64,000 nucleotides of DNA from Maniola hyperantus (taxonomy: Eukaryota > Arthropoda > Insecta > Lepidoptera > Nymphalidae), in the NCBI RefSeq assembly GCF_902806685.2, contig NC_048538.1, positions 5,394,001-5,458,000 on the forward strand. Reading direction: 5' to 3'. Made by a program: the position numbers and the translations under genes. Shown here piece by piece: positions 30,301-41,420 of this stretch. Within the stretch, counting starts at the first letter, position 1. Every line of letters starts with the position of its first letter. The notes beneath the pieces were generated by a model. It did not search any database, had not been told where the DNA came from, and saw only the letters and a program-made list of their open reading frames with translations.

Positions 30301-33300
30301 GATCTGCCTGTGAAGTGGTATTGTAGGATGAACCCAGGTGAGATACTAAGATGCTCCAATCCAGCCGGAGGATAGTATGACGCATCGCCAGCGCCTGCTC
30401 TGGCTGCAGCAGCGTCGCGCGCCAGGGCTGTGGGCGCAGTGCGATGACTGCAACCGCTGGCGATACCTGCCTACCGTGGTAGATAGACACGATCTGCCTG
30501 TGAAGTGGTATTGTAGGATGAACCCAGGTGAGATACTAAGATGCTCAAAGCCAGCCGGAGGATAGTATGACGCATCGCCAGCGCCTGCTCTGGCTGCAGC
30601 AGCGTCGCGCGCCAGGGCTGTGGGCGCAGTGCGATGACTGCAACCGCTGGCGGTACCTGCCTACCGTGGTAGGCAGGTATAGGTTTATCCCGGAAAATCA
30701 AAGAGTTTCCACGGGATTTTTAAAAAACCATAATTCCACGCGAACGACGTCGCGGGCATCAGCTAGTTTATAATATGGGTAGTGATGTAGACAAGGATTT
30801 GTGCCGTAGTGGAACTACTGAAAGCCACTAAGCAAGAAACAACAAGACATGGAGTACGAGTAAGGTTGCATATTTTGTCGAAATTCCCGCGGGATCGGAT
30901 GGCGTGGGCGGTCGCTTTTTTGTAATTTGAGATTTAATTATTGAAATTACAATAAAAATAATAATGATTTCATAGATTCCACTTTCGCATCATGCTCAGC
31001 ACCGGAGATCCCCATCCGCATCCATGATGAAGAGAATCTTATATACAGCGAGTATAGCGCGGGGTCTCTGGTGGTGGCCCGGATGGATGGGTGGCCCTGG
31101 TGGCCCGCTATGGTGGACGACTGTCCAGATACCGAGCAGTATTACTGGCTGGATGGATTCTCAGATATTCCTGTGAGTAGAAAATAGGAAACTTTTTTTA
31201 ATTTTTAGACTAGCGCTTGGCTATAATCAGACCTTCAACAAACTCCCTGGCACAGTGGTGACCTCTGTGGTCTTACAAGCGGTAGGTCCCGGATTAGATT
31301 CTTGGCAGGGGCAATTTGGGAACTTATGTCTGGTCTGGTGGGAGGGTTCGGCCCTGGCTAGTTATCACCCTACCGGTAAAGCTGTGCCGCTAAGCGATTT
31401 AGCGTTCCGGTACGATGCCACGTAGAAAATCTTTAAATAAAACTGCCATATTCCTTCCAAGTTAGCCCACTTCCATCTTAGACTGCATCATCACTTACCA
31501 CCAGGTGAGACCGCAATGATGATGCAGTCTAAGATGGAGCGCGCTTGCCTAGAAGATGTCTAGTTATTCAATCTTCATTTGAAGGTCAGTCTACTTGTCT
31601 ATACCTATTAAAAGTCTAGGGAAAAATTGATGCCGGAAGGGCCTTCTACCTCCAGGTTAAACTGCTAAAATTCTACCGATAATGACTAGCTTTAAGTATT
31701 ATTATGATATTTTTAATAAAAAACCGGCCAAGTACGAGTCAGCTGGCTAGCGCAACGATGGGTTCCGTACTACAGTCGTATTTTTTCGACATTTTACACG
31801 ATAATTCAAAAACAATGATGCATAAAAAATAAATAAAAATCTATTTTAGAATGCACAAGTAAAGCCCTTTCATATGATACCCAATTGATATAGTTATCTT
31901 ACTTTGATAATTGAAAATACTAATTATTAGTTCATGACCACAATTTAATTTTTTTTGTGTGATGTAACCTACCTGCCAAATTTCATGATTCTAAGTCAAC
32001 GGGAAGTACCCTGTAGGTTTCTTGACAGACCGACAGACAGACAGACAGACAACAAAGTGATCATATAAGGGTTCCGTTTTTCTTTTTGAGGTACGGAACC
32101 CTAAAAAACATAATAATTAGTGAAATCTCAAATTCTTTTTCCAGACTCACTATCACGTGGTATTTTTTGATGCCCTTGAAGTGACAAGAGCGTGGGTGGC
32201 CCCCTCACACCTACAGCCGTACAAAGTCGGTAAAAAGCTTTTGAATACTTCAATAAAGAACAAAAGTTTAATAAAACGCTTGGAATCAGCTAAAAAACAA
32301 GCGGATGACGCTGAAAAACTCAGCCTAAAAGAACGATTAACTGAATATAGTTTTATAGCCAGGTATAAAGGCAGTATCAATACTCCAAAAAAAATAAACG
32401 TAAAGGATGTTCAGAAGTTTCACAAACTGTTCAAAAGAAAATTTTCTGTTGCATTGCCGAATGAATTGTCCGATTCGGAGAAGGAGGACGACCAACCTCT
32501 ATCAGAGACTTCGAGAAAGAGGAACGTTATAACACTCGGTACGAAGAAGGCCAAAGTGAAGAAGGACAACGAGGTTGAACCTATCAACCAATCGCTGGTG
32601 GTCGAAGTCGACACTAATTCTGATCTGCGTAAAGCTACTTTTACGAACGGTAATCACAGTTTCATCATCAAAATCAACCCATTGCCGGTCCACTACTAAG
32701 CACAGCGGGGTGATTACGTATCTCGCGACAGGCCTAAATCTGCCTGTCGGGCGATTGTCTAAAACCTGCATCAATCATTATTACAATCTCAATTGTTCTG
32801 ATTGGCTGAATTTGTGCTATTCTTGTTGCAACAATGCATTGTGGCCAATAGTGAGCGAGCATTAACCAATCAGAGATGATTGCGATCGTGACATTGTAGC
32901 TGTCAAACTACCGCGGTAGGGCCACATCATTGCTGTCAAACTTCCGGCTAGAGAGAGACAGCAATAGCCACAAAGCAAAATAAGAAGAAGAAGAGAGACA
33001 GCAAATGAACTATCGCATTGCTACTGCTGTCGCGTTGCTGTCGATACTGCAACGTGTTACGTAATCACCCCGCGGGTCTCTTTTCAGAATGAGAAGGGTT
33101 TAGGTACTTAGTCTGTCACTCTTGCTCAGTGCGGATTGGCAGACTTCAAACACCTATGAGAACATTATGAAGAGCTCTCAGTCATTAAGGTTTCCTCACG
33201 ATGTTTTCCTTCACAGCTATAACAAATGATATTTAATTGCTTGAAACGCACATTGAGGTGCGTGCCCGCGATCGAACCCCCGACCTCCCAAAAGAAGGTC

Positions 33301-34573
33301 GGCTACCACAGCTTTTTAATAATAACAGTTTAGGTACTTACAAAAACTAAACTAGAAGCGGTGATAATTTTTACCCCGGATAATGAAATAGTTTTTTTAA
33401 TCCCTACAAATGTACGGAATAAAAAACTAAATTCCTGAGGATTAAGTTGCGGGAAATCTGCTGGTACTTATTTAATAAAGACTAGCTTATGCTTGCGACT
33501 TCATCCGCGTGGACTATATAAATATTTCAAACCCCTATTTCACCCCTTTAGGGGTTGAATTTTTAAAAATGCTTTCTTAGCGGATGCCTACGTCATAATA
33601 GCTATCTGTATGCCAAATTTGAGCCCAATCCATCTAGTAGTTATTGAGCTGTGCGTTGATAGATTAGTCAGTCAGTCAAGTCAGTCACCTTTTCCTTTTA
33701 TATATTATTTAGATAATAATATAGAGATAAGGAGAGGATATTCCAAGAGATATTTTGCTTAAAAATGCTCTGAATAAGTAATTAGGAATTTCCAATTATG
33801 TAGGCAGCGAATGAGCGAACATAAATGATAATTGGAAACTTCTAATTTAATCAGAGTATTCAAACATTAAACGATGGAATTTGAATGTATTGAGTTATTG
33901 ACCGTTAAAAATTTTACCGCTCGCGTTAGTAATACTGTACCTTGCTTCAAAAACCGGCCAAGTGTGGGTCAGACTCGCGCACTGAGGGTTCCGTAATACA
34001 ATCGTATTTTATCGTCATTTTGCATGATAAATCAAAAATTATTATACCTAAAAATAAATAAAAATCTGTTTAGAATGTATAAGTGAAGCCCTTTCATATG
34101 ATACCCCACTTGATATAGTCACTCACTTCGAAAGTTGAAAATACCAACCACTTGATATAGTTATCTTAGGTACCTACTTCGAAAATTTAAAAATACCTAC
34201 TAATTATTAGTTTTTACCACAATTTAATTTATTTTGTGTTATGTGACCACAAATTCACGGTTTTCAGATTTTTCCCCTAAAGCCAGCTATAAGACCCACC
34301 TACCTGCCAAACATGATTCTCTAGGTCAACGGGAAGTACCCTGTAGGTTTCTTGACAGACAGACAGACAGACAACAAAGTGATCCTATAAGGGTTCCGTT
34401 TTTCCTTTTGAGGTACGGAACCCTAAAAATGATAGTAGCATTTACTTATTTAATATTTTATAGATACTCCTACAACCTACGCGCCTGATACCACGGTCCC
34501 AAATACGGTGGAAGAATCACACGAAATGCCCGACCGTGTGAGCTCGCCCGGCAGCGGAGACTTCGATTTCTAA
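27396..34573 (+). CDS. CW-type zinc finger and PWWP domain protein (ZCWPW1-like)
   Basis: Coding exons 27396-27461, 27588-27676, 30150-30337, 31000-31172, 32145-32628 and 34464-34573 join in phase, giving about 369 residues. The donor of the fifth exon could instead be at 32538 (also phase 1). Reading through gives an alternative stop at 32699 (about 356 residues). Exon 3 encodes a CW zinc finger (LWAQCDDCNRWRYL, then KWYCRMNP). Exons 4-5 encode a PWWP domain (SLVVARMDGWPWWPAMV, then YHVVFFDAL and RAWVAPSHLQPY). A lysine-rich helical region and an acidic tail follow. In mammals ZCWPW1 reads H3K4me3 (CW) and H3K36me3 (PWWP) at meiotic hotspots; whether the insect protein does so is unknown. 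The CW exon is followed by extra copies, and the intron before it holds a large DNA element. Confidence 0.82.
28107..28274. repeat. MITE-like element
   Basis: The ends TATAGTCCCTCAAATTGCTA and the complement of TAGCAATTTGCGGGACTTATA pair, with GACGTCA motifs inside. A truncated copy lies at 39763-39820 beside an EF-Tu splice acceptor. It is in an intron of the ZCWPW1-like gene. Confidence 0.65.
28466..30111. mobile_element. Non-autonomous TIR element, hAT-like ends
   Basis: The left end is CAAGGGCGGATCCAG followed by a long G run and TCATGACCCCCCC. The right end has GTGACCCCCCC and CTGGATCCGCCCTTG. Flanking octamers GTTTAACG (28458-28465) and GTTTAAGG (30112-30119) match at 7 of 8, as expected for hAT target duplications. 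The interior has two family B repeats, an E-type GC-rich MITE remnant near 29935-30050, and no transposase. The right end lies only about 40 bases before the CW exon. Confidence 0.7.
30150..30672 (+). repeat. Tandem CW-exon repeat, 190-bp unit, ~2.7 copies
   Basis: The 188-base CW exon plus its GT repeats at a 190-base period: 30150-30339, 30340-30529, and 30530 to about 30672, where the third copy breaks into a minus-strand family B fragment (30679-30775). The units are almost identical; the visible differences are a few bases near CTAAGTCAGCC / CCAATCCAGCC / CAAAGCCAGCC and one A/G in the CW segment. Only copy 1 has the upstream TTTTCAG acceptor. Copies 1 and 2 keep the CCCAG/GTGAGA donor. 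A 190-base unit shifts the frame, and unspliced reading meets a stop at TAG in the next unit. Confidence 0.9.
31217..31545 (+). repeat. SINE-like repeat, family T
   Basis: Contains CTCTGTGGTCTTACAAGCGG, GGGTTCGGCCCTGGCTAG, CACCCTACCGGTAAAGCTGT and CATCATCACTTACCACCAGG. A minus-strand copy is at about 43262-43612, and fragments are at 22249-22330 and 38690-38840. It lies between the two PWWP exons. Confidence 0.65.
31721..32107 (+). repeat. Family A repeat
   Basis: From AAACCGGCCAAGTACGAGTC to GGTACGGAACCCTAAAAAA, ending about 40 bases before the last PWWP exon (32145). Confidence 0.85.
32640..33320 (-). repeat. tRNA-derived SINE interrupted by a MITE
   Basis: SINE sequence (minus orientation) begins near 32655 with ATCATCAAAATCAACCCATT and CCGGTCCACTACTAAGCAC. 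It is interrupted by the MITE at 32705-33073, then resumes GGGTCTCTTTTCAGAATGAG through to the tRNA-like head near 33270-33320. The part before the MITE forms the end of the read-through reading frame of the ZCWPW1-like gene. Confidence 0.65.
32705..33073. repeat. 369-bp MITE with perfect 16-bp terminal inverted repeats
   Basis: The ends are GCGGGGTGATTACGTA and TACGTAATCACCCCGC, exact complements. There is no ORF. A second, truncated and inverted copy lies at about 46265-46485, upstream of syntaxin, sharing the block TGATTGCGATCGTGACATTG and its neighbours. The target duplication is not obvious. Confidence 0.85.
33480..33717 (-). repeat. SINE-like repeat, family C
   Basis: Contains TTGCGACTTCATCCGCGTGG, CCCTTTAGGGGTTGAATTTT, TTAGCGGATGCCTACG and CAGTCACCTTTTCCTTTTAT, the inverse of the copy at 21490. 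Confidence 0.7.
33951..34428 (+). repeat. Family A repeat
   Basis: From AAAACCGGCCAAGTGTGGGT to GGTACGGAACCC, with a partial internal duplication of the CACTTGATATAGT segment. It ends 35 bases before the proposed last exon of the ZCWPW1-like gene. Confidence 0.85.
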
Positions 34574-35665
34574 ACATATATTTTTCATATTTAAATTTTT
34601 TTTATTGTTATTTTCTAAAGTAAAGTTTTCTATTAGCATGCTAGAATACTATTTTTGTTCTTAATATGTTCTATGTGTAATACAGTAAAGTAAAGTAAAG
34701 TAAAGTGTTACTTAATTAAAAATACGTCATGTTTTCATTACCTACTCAACCAGCTGTAAAACTATTTTTTGGATAGAGTCTAGATTGGTCTAGATAGAAC
34801 AAAATATGCATGCTATTCAAAATAGAACGTCTAGCTGACCCGCCCGGCTTTGCTAGAGTAAAATTTAATATACTTAGATATAAAATTAAAGCATAATTAT
34901 CATGTTAAGTATTTCTGGATAATAAAGCAGCTTTCTAATGGTGAAATAATAATGTTTAAAATCGGTTCAGTAGTTTCAGAGTTTACCAATTAGGTACTAA
35001 CCTACAAACCCAAATATTTCCTCTTTTACTAGGTAGTACAAAGTAGTTCAAGAGAGTAAGGTAGGTATTCCTTGAAGTGGTTTAAATTATAAAGTGATTT
35101 ATACTGAGACATGCTATCTAACCGTTTAATCCGAGGTTTAAAACCTTTAAACCCGTGTTTAAACCACTTAAACTGTTTCTGGTTTAAATTCAAGACTTCC
35201 GTCACAGAGTACATCTTCCGTTCTCACCAATAAGTTTAAATGTACCTATATAAACTCCATTAAACTCACTCTTCGTCTGTGGTAGTATTTCTTGCTTAGG
35301 AGGCTCAAAAGGGCTAGAACCCAGAGCTGTAAAACGAGAAAAAAAAATTATTGCTTAGGCTTAGACCACATGACGATTTTTAAACAAGCTTGAACTAAAC
35401 CGGAACGTGTAAAATCTCTGTAAAATGCTTTTAAATTAGTCTATATTGTTTATGGTTAATATTTTAAAATGTCCAGATTGTCTATCATTATAATACTCTT
35501 TGTTGTCTATGAATATTGATAATTTGATAGTTTTGGTGTGCTGCGTTATTTAATCAATATTAATATATTTGCTGTAAAAAGTAATTTATAATTGCTTAAA
35601 AACAAATAATACATCAACATCTAATTCATAGCGCACTTGCTGTGGGTTGCGCGGCGGCCGGGACA
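34574..35665. other. Intergenic, ZCWPW1-like to EF-Tu
   Basis: No gene. It contains a pentamer run of AGTAA (34684-34705), a possible ATTAAA at 34715-34720, and a cluster of TTTAAAC motifs at 35085-35190. The EF-Tu promoter should lie at the right end, before the GC-rich stretch GCGCGGCGGCCGGGACA that precedes the start codon. Confidence 0.5.
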
Positions 35666-38600
35666 ATGGCGACTATATCCTTTGCTAAAAGTTTGGTTAA
35701 CCCAGGTATGCTTATTTTATAGGATTATTTGTTATTATAAAAAGTATTAATCACTATTCATAACTGAAAGTTTGTGACAATATCTCTCATGAATTGTCAA
35801 AATTTGTTAAGACTTGGTATTAATTTATTTCATAAGGATACGATAACCTTTTACTATTATGTAAAGCTTTGCGTCCTTAAGGTATTAACTATCAAAGTCG
35901 GTTTTCACGAGGTCTGGGGATTTTCGGTAGGTAGGTATAATACATTCTTTGTAATTTGTATGTTACAGCTCTCAAGTTAGTGTTAAAACAAAGCCAGTGT
36001 TCACACATACGATGCACCAGCTTGCCCGCCTTGACGCCGCTAAGTATTATACTAAGGAGGAACTATGCTGAGAAACAGGTGTTTGAGAGGAATAAACCAC
36101 ATTGCAATGTGGGCACAATTGGGCATGTTGACCATGGCAAAACAACTTTAACTGCTGCCATCACTAAAGGTAATTATTATCTATAAATTAGCTGCCCAAG
36201 CGAACTTCGTACCGCCTAACAGTCGATTCTTTTTTGGGATTTTTTTTAAATTTTTTCTCTTTGTAAGAACCATCCCCGTACTTCAAGGAATATTATGAAA
36301 AAAGAATAAGCGAAATCGGTTCAGCTGTTCTCGAGATTTGCGATCAGCAACACATTCAGCGATTCATTTTTATATAAAGATAATGTATAAAAGCTTAAAC
36401 TGACTGACATAAAACATTAAACATCGGGTTTATCTGTTTTATCTTTAACTGATGATTTAATGTTAATGACTGTTAAATGATAACAGTTATCCATACATGA
36501 TGTTTGTAGTCTCTAAATTAAGCTTCACCATTTGTCTATTCCCTGAACAAAACTTGTGATTACTACAATTCTATATTATCTTAATAGTTGCATCTCACCA
36601 CACCCAAGAACAGTGGCAGATCTACAAAGCTAAACAATAGAGCAGTTGAGACGAACGAGAGTTATGGATTATGAAATTAGAAATTTCGAACTTTTCTTTT
36701 GAACTGCTCTCCTATAAACTTGCAGACCCAATTTTAGTAATGGTATTCTGTCATTGCAATAGTTTAAAACACTATTGTTACATATATTAAAACATTTTTA
36801 CAGTATTATCTGACCTCAACTTGGCCCAGAAGAAAGGCTACGCAGATATTGACAATGCCCCAGAAGAGAAGGCCCGTGGTATTACCATCAATGTGGCTCA
36901 TGTGGAATATCAGACTGACAAAAGGCATTATGGGCACACAGACTGCCCTGGACATGCTGACTACATTAAGGTATAAAAAAAATTACAAAGTAGTAGTAGC
37001 AGTAGTTTATAGTTGCAGTGGTATAGGTAAGTGGTAGTGGGCATGTCAAGTCTGTCACATAACTGGTGGCCACTGAAGCAATTGAAGTGGAGGCACTTGG
37101 TTCATCAGAATATCACAGATTTTGAAGACAAAAGGAGGAAGATTTTGAACTGGATTTTTACTGCAACCAACTGAAAAGCAGATCACCATTCGTTATAATT
37201 TACATTTACGTAGATGGTACTCTTATCACATCATCACTGGCATATTTCGCGCCAAAATAGAGTGCATGAGTCACATCAGGGCACATGAGTGAAGCACTTA
37301 AGTATATTCGTAGATAGCGGTGTTCCCACTAGATTACAACATGAGGTTATTCAAGGGGTCGACCAACAAATTCCTGAAAGGCCGGTAACGCATCGACAGT
37401 TCCTCTGGTGCTGCAAATGTTCATGGGCAGCAGTAATCACTTAACATCAGGTGACCCGCCTGCTCGTTTGCTCACTATTCAAAAAAAAAATTAAACAGAT
37501 TATGTTGCTCTGCAATGGAATCATCACCATCACTCTGAATAGCCTAGATAGCTTCTTGATATCTTGTGGCTGTCTTTTCAGAACATGATCACAGGCACAG
37601 CCCAGATGGATGGAGCAATCCTCGTAGTTGCAGCCACCGACGGAGTTATGCCTCAAACTAGAGAACATTTGCTGCTCGCCAAACAAATTGGCATAGAGCA
37701 TGTAGTAGTGTTCATCAACAAAGTTGACGCAGCTGACCAGGAGATGGTGGAACTTGTGGAGATGGAGATCCGAGAGCTGATGTCGGAAATGGGTTACGAT
37801 GGTGATAAGATACCTGTTATCAAAGGTACTTATCTTACTTCTTTCTTACTATTTAATATTATAAATATGATTGTGTCAATATTTTAGAGTTGTTATTTTA
37901 ACTCTTCTACAATTTTTGTACTCAGTTCATGAGATACAGCCCACTGACTGACAGACAAACAAATGGTCAGACAATAGAGGGTTAGTAATAGGGTCCCATT
38001 GGCACCTTTCTGGTAAGGAACTCTAAAGAGTAAAAAAATTGTACTTTCAGGTTCAGCATTATGTGCATTGGAAGGAAAGAGTCCAGATATTGGGGCAGAA
38101 GCTATTACCAAACTACTTGAAGAGGTGGACAGTTTCATTCCAACCCCCATACGAGAGCTGGACAAGCCGTTCCTCTTGCCCGTGGAGTCAGTGCATTCAA
38201 TCCCTGGCCGTGGTACTGTGGTTACTGGCCGTTTATACAGAGGTATACTCATCATCTGCTGTGATAGCTGTGATAGCCTACTGGTTGGGATGTCCACCTT
38301 CTAATTGGAGGTTGGGTCTTCAATCCCAGACACGCACCTCTAACTTTTCAAAGTTGTGTGCGTTTTAAGTAATTAAATATCACTTGCTTTAATGGTGAAG
38401 GAATTACGAGGAAACCTGCATGCCTGAGAGTTCTCCATAATGTTCTCAAAGGTGTGTGAAGTCTTCACCAATCCGCACATGGCTAGCGTGGTAGACTATG
38501 GCTAAAACTTCTCACTCTGAGAGAAGACCCATGCTCAGTAGTGAGCAGGCGATGGGTTGATCATGATGATACTTATCATCATCAACTATTGCTGGTTCAC

Positions 38601-40015
38601 TACTAAGGACAGGTTTCATGTTACAACTTCATATTGAACTACTTAATTTATATGCACTGTACAGTTGGCATAAGGTTTTTTAATTATGATACAAGTTAGC
38701 CTTGAATGGGAACTCATCTAGAGGTAGTTTAAGATGGAAATGGGCTAACTTAGAAGTGGTATGGTAGTTCCATTAAACCCATACCCACGGTAAACCAACT
38801 GTAAGCAAAACCTGTGCCCAAAAATTTAAAGAAACTACCACAAAATAAACAGTAATATAAAATGAACAGCTGACTGACTGAACTATTAGCACACAGCTCA
38901 AACTACTGGATGGATCAGGCTAAAATTTAGCATGCAGATAGCTATTATGACACACACATCTGCTTAGAAAGGATTTTATAAAATTCAACCCCTAAAGGGA
39001 TAGGGTTTCAAATTTGTGTAGTCACAGGAATAAGCTTGTACAGTACGCTGACAAAAGTGATGAACATCAGCCTTTATATTTCATCTTTGTAGAGCATTGT
39101 CTCAGTCACTCACGACCGAGACAGTGCTCTACAAATCTACTGTGTCTTTCTAAAGATCGATGTTCATCACTTTTGGCAGCATACTGTAAATATGTTTTGA
39201 ATTTTCTAGGTGTTTTGAAAAAGGGAACAGAATGTGAAATAGTTGGTCATGGAAAGACAATGAAAACAACTGTGACTGGTGTTGAAATGTTCCACAAGAC
39301 TCTAGAAGAAGCCCAGGCCGGTGACCAACTAGGTGCTCTGGTGCGCTCCATCAAAAGGGAGCAGATCAAACGAGGCATGGTTATGGCTAAACCTGGTACT
39401 GTCAAAGCTCATGATAGTTTTGACGCAGCAGTCTATATCTTGAGCAAGGAAGAGGGTGGTCGTGCTAAGCCGTTCACGTCGTTCATTCAGCTTCAAATGT
39501 TCTCTATGACGTGGGACTGCGCCACACAGGTCACTATCCCTGATAAAGAGATGGTTATGCCCGGGGAAGATTCTACGTAAGTAAATACAAATTAGAAAAT
39601 CTTTATTAGTGAAACCAGTACATTGGAGTCCCCTAAAATTGGAGTGGCCCCTTAACTAGGAAACCCTAACCTAAACCTTAGGGGCCTTCCCAAACATTGA
39701 TAAAATCTAGAGCACTTCAACAAATAAAAATAATTCAGTAATGAGAAACATTTAATGATATAAGCCCCGCAAATTGCTATTGCGCTGGAACCATGTCTCA
39801 TTAGCATCGAAATGACGTCATTGTTTATTAGTTTGCAGTTGAGGCTCCTGAAACCCATGGTCTGTGAAACTGGTCAACGGTTCACTCTTCGACTTGGAGA
39901 CATTACTTTGGGAACTGGTGTTATCACTAAAATCAACAAAAACCTCTCAGAAGAAGAAAGATTGAAACTATTGGAGGGAAAGAAGGCAAGGGAAAAGGCT
40001 ACAGCCAAGAAGTAG
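35666..40015 (+). CDS. TUFM: Elongation factor Tu, mitochondrial
   Basis: Seven coding exons join in phase: 35666-35705, 35969-36169, 36804-36970, 37582-37825, 38051-38242, 39210-39576 and 39832-40015, giving 464 residues (human about 455). A basic, Ser/Leu-rich N-terminus of about 45 residues fits a mitochondrial targeting peptide. GTPase motifs are GHVDHGKT (about residues 65-72), DCPGHADY, NKVD and the GSAL loop. Domains 2 and 3 follow (GRGTVVTGR, PGEDST, GQRFTLR). The protein carries aminoacyl-tRNA to the mitoribosome A site. The last exon must begin at the AG at 39830-39831; the next AG, seven bases on, would put TGA in frame at once. AATAAA follows at 40087. Introns hold a tRNA-derived SINE, a family D MITE and a family C fragment. 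Confidence 0.95.
38262..38590 (+). repeat. tRNA-derived SINE
   Basis: The head has GATAGCCTACTGGTTGGGAT and GGTCTTCAATCCCAG at the A- and B-box positions. The body has GTGTGTGAAGTCTTCACC and ends in GATCATGATGATACTTATCA. It lies in EF-Tu intron 5. Confidence 0.7.
39035..39190. repeat. Family D palindromic MITE
   Basis: The ends GTACAGTACGCTGACAAAAG and CTTTTGGCAGCATACTGTA are near-complementary, with inner CTTTGTAGAGCATTGTCTC and GAGACAGTGCTCTACAAA arms. It lies in EF-Tu intron 5, about 20 bases before exon 6. Confidence 0.75.
39763..39820. repeat. MITE fragment next to the EF-Tu exon 7 acceptor
   Basis: CCCGCAAATTGCTATTGCGC, then GGAACCATGTCTCATTA and ATCGAAATGACGTCA, match the right half of the MITE at 28107-28274 in inverse orientation. 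It ends about 11 bases before the acceptor at 39831. Confidence 0.7.
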
Positions 40016-40086
40016 ATTGTTATTATTTTTATTAGTTAAGAATAGAATTGTAGATAACTTGTATGTATGCATTTAATTAAAAGAAA

Positions 40087-40092
40087 AATAAA
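40087..40092 (+). terminator. EF-Tu poly(A) signal AATAAA
   Basis: Canonical AATAAA 72 bases after the EF-Tu stop codon, in AT-rich 3' untranslated sequence. Confidence 0.7.
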
Positions 40093-41239
40093 CGCTGAAA
40101 ATATATCTATGCCTTCGTTCTTTGATTACCTTGCTAATTCTTTAGGGTGGAAGGATCGTATTTTCCGATTGTTTAATAGGTAGGTACTTAGATAGGTCAA
40201 CGGAAAGCACCCTGCACGTGTTCTTGACAGGCACAACGGAACAACGAAGTGATCCTTTACCTGTTTAGGTACGGAACCCTAAAAACGGGTCAAATGCATC
40301 AGGCCAAGTAAGGTCCGGCATAATTAAGTTTCTATGATCACTTTGATTTTATTATTGATAGAGGATTAATATATTAGTTCTCCAGAACAATTTGAGGAAT
40401 TAAAAATATTTTGTTCTATGGAATAAATGTCTCATTTTGTACAATGCAATACGGCCATAATGCATATCGTCCACCAGGATCCCAATTCCCAGTGAATTCA
40501 TCTGTTCAGTTCATCAGAATCTAAATCTAAAAGTAACAACGATGACGGCATGTTCCATAGATTGGAACTTCTTCAAGGTAAGGTCTATGCTTGACTATTC
40601 TATAATATAAAATGAATCACTAAATGTGTTGCTCATCGCAAATCTCGAGAACAGCTGAACCGATTTCGCTAATTCTTTTTTTATAATATTCCTTGAAGTA
40701 CGAGGATGGTTCTTACGGAGAAAAATTTAAAAAATTTGGTGTGCGTAATCCCAGCAAAATAATGTTGAATTTCTGGATTCGAGTTGGATAGATTTTTAGT
40801 GCGTAACGTCGTGTAATTGTGCGTGAAAGTTTTAAATTTGTGCGTCCAACCAATAAGTAGATATTCGAAAAAAACGCGTTCTGCCAGGAATACGTCATCC
40901 CAGCTACACATTTTTTTCCCAATGGACGTACGAGAAAAAAAATAGGTCCATGAATTAGTGCGTTTCGATCCGCAAATCTCGAGAACAGCTGAACCGATTT
41001 CGCTAATTCTTTTTTCATAATATTCCTTGAAGTATGGGGATGGTTTTTACGGAGAAAAATTTCCTGAAAAAGAATCGACTGTTAGGCGGTACGAAGTTCG
41101 CCGGGGCAGCTAGTTGTACTATAATAATAATTCAATGATCTCTATGTTACAAAGGCACTGCTGATCTTTAAAGCACCGGCAGGACAATAATTATTTATTA
41201 TTACACAAACATAGGAATCGAACCCAAAACACTCCATTT

Positions 41240-41420
41240 ACAGTACGCTGCAGAAAGAAATGTACATCAGCCATTAGAATGTCATTTCGGCTTTGTAGAG
41301 CGTCGTCACTCGTACCTACCTACATGACGTTTTGTCGGTCTCAACGACAGGGACATTGCTCTACAAATCTGCCATTTCCCTCTAAAGGTCGATGTACGTT
41401 ACTTTCTGCATTGTACTGTA
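41240..41420. repeat. Family D palindromic MITE
   Basis: The ends TACAGTACGCTGCAGAAAG and CTTTCTGCATTGTACTGTA pair, with the usual TTTGTAGAGCGTCGTC and GACGTTTTGTCGG interior. Confidence 0.8.

Noticed and set aside
37447..38368. Several ORFs overlapping the EF-Tu exons
   Set aside because: They are antisense or out-of-frame shadows of EF-Tu exons 4 and 5.
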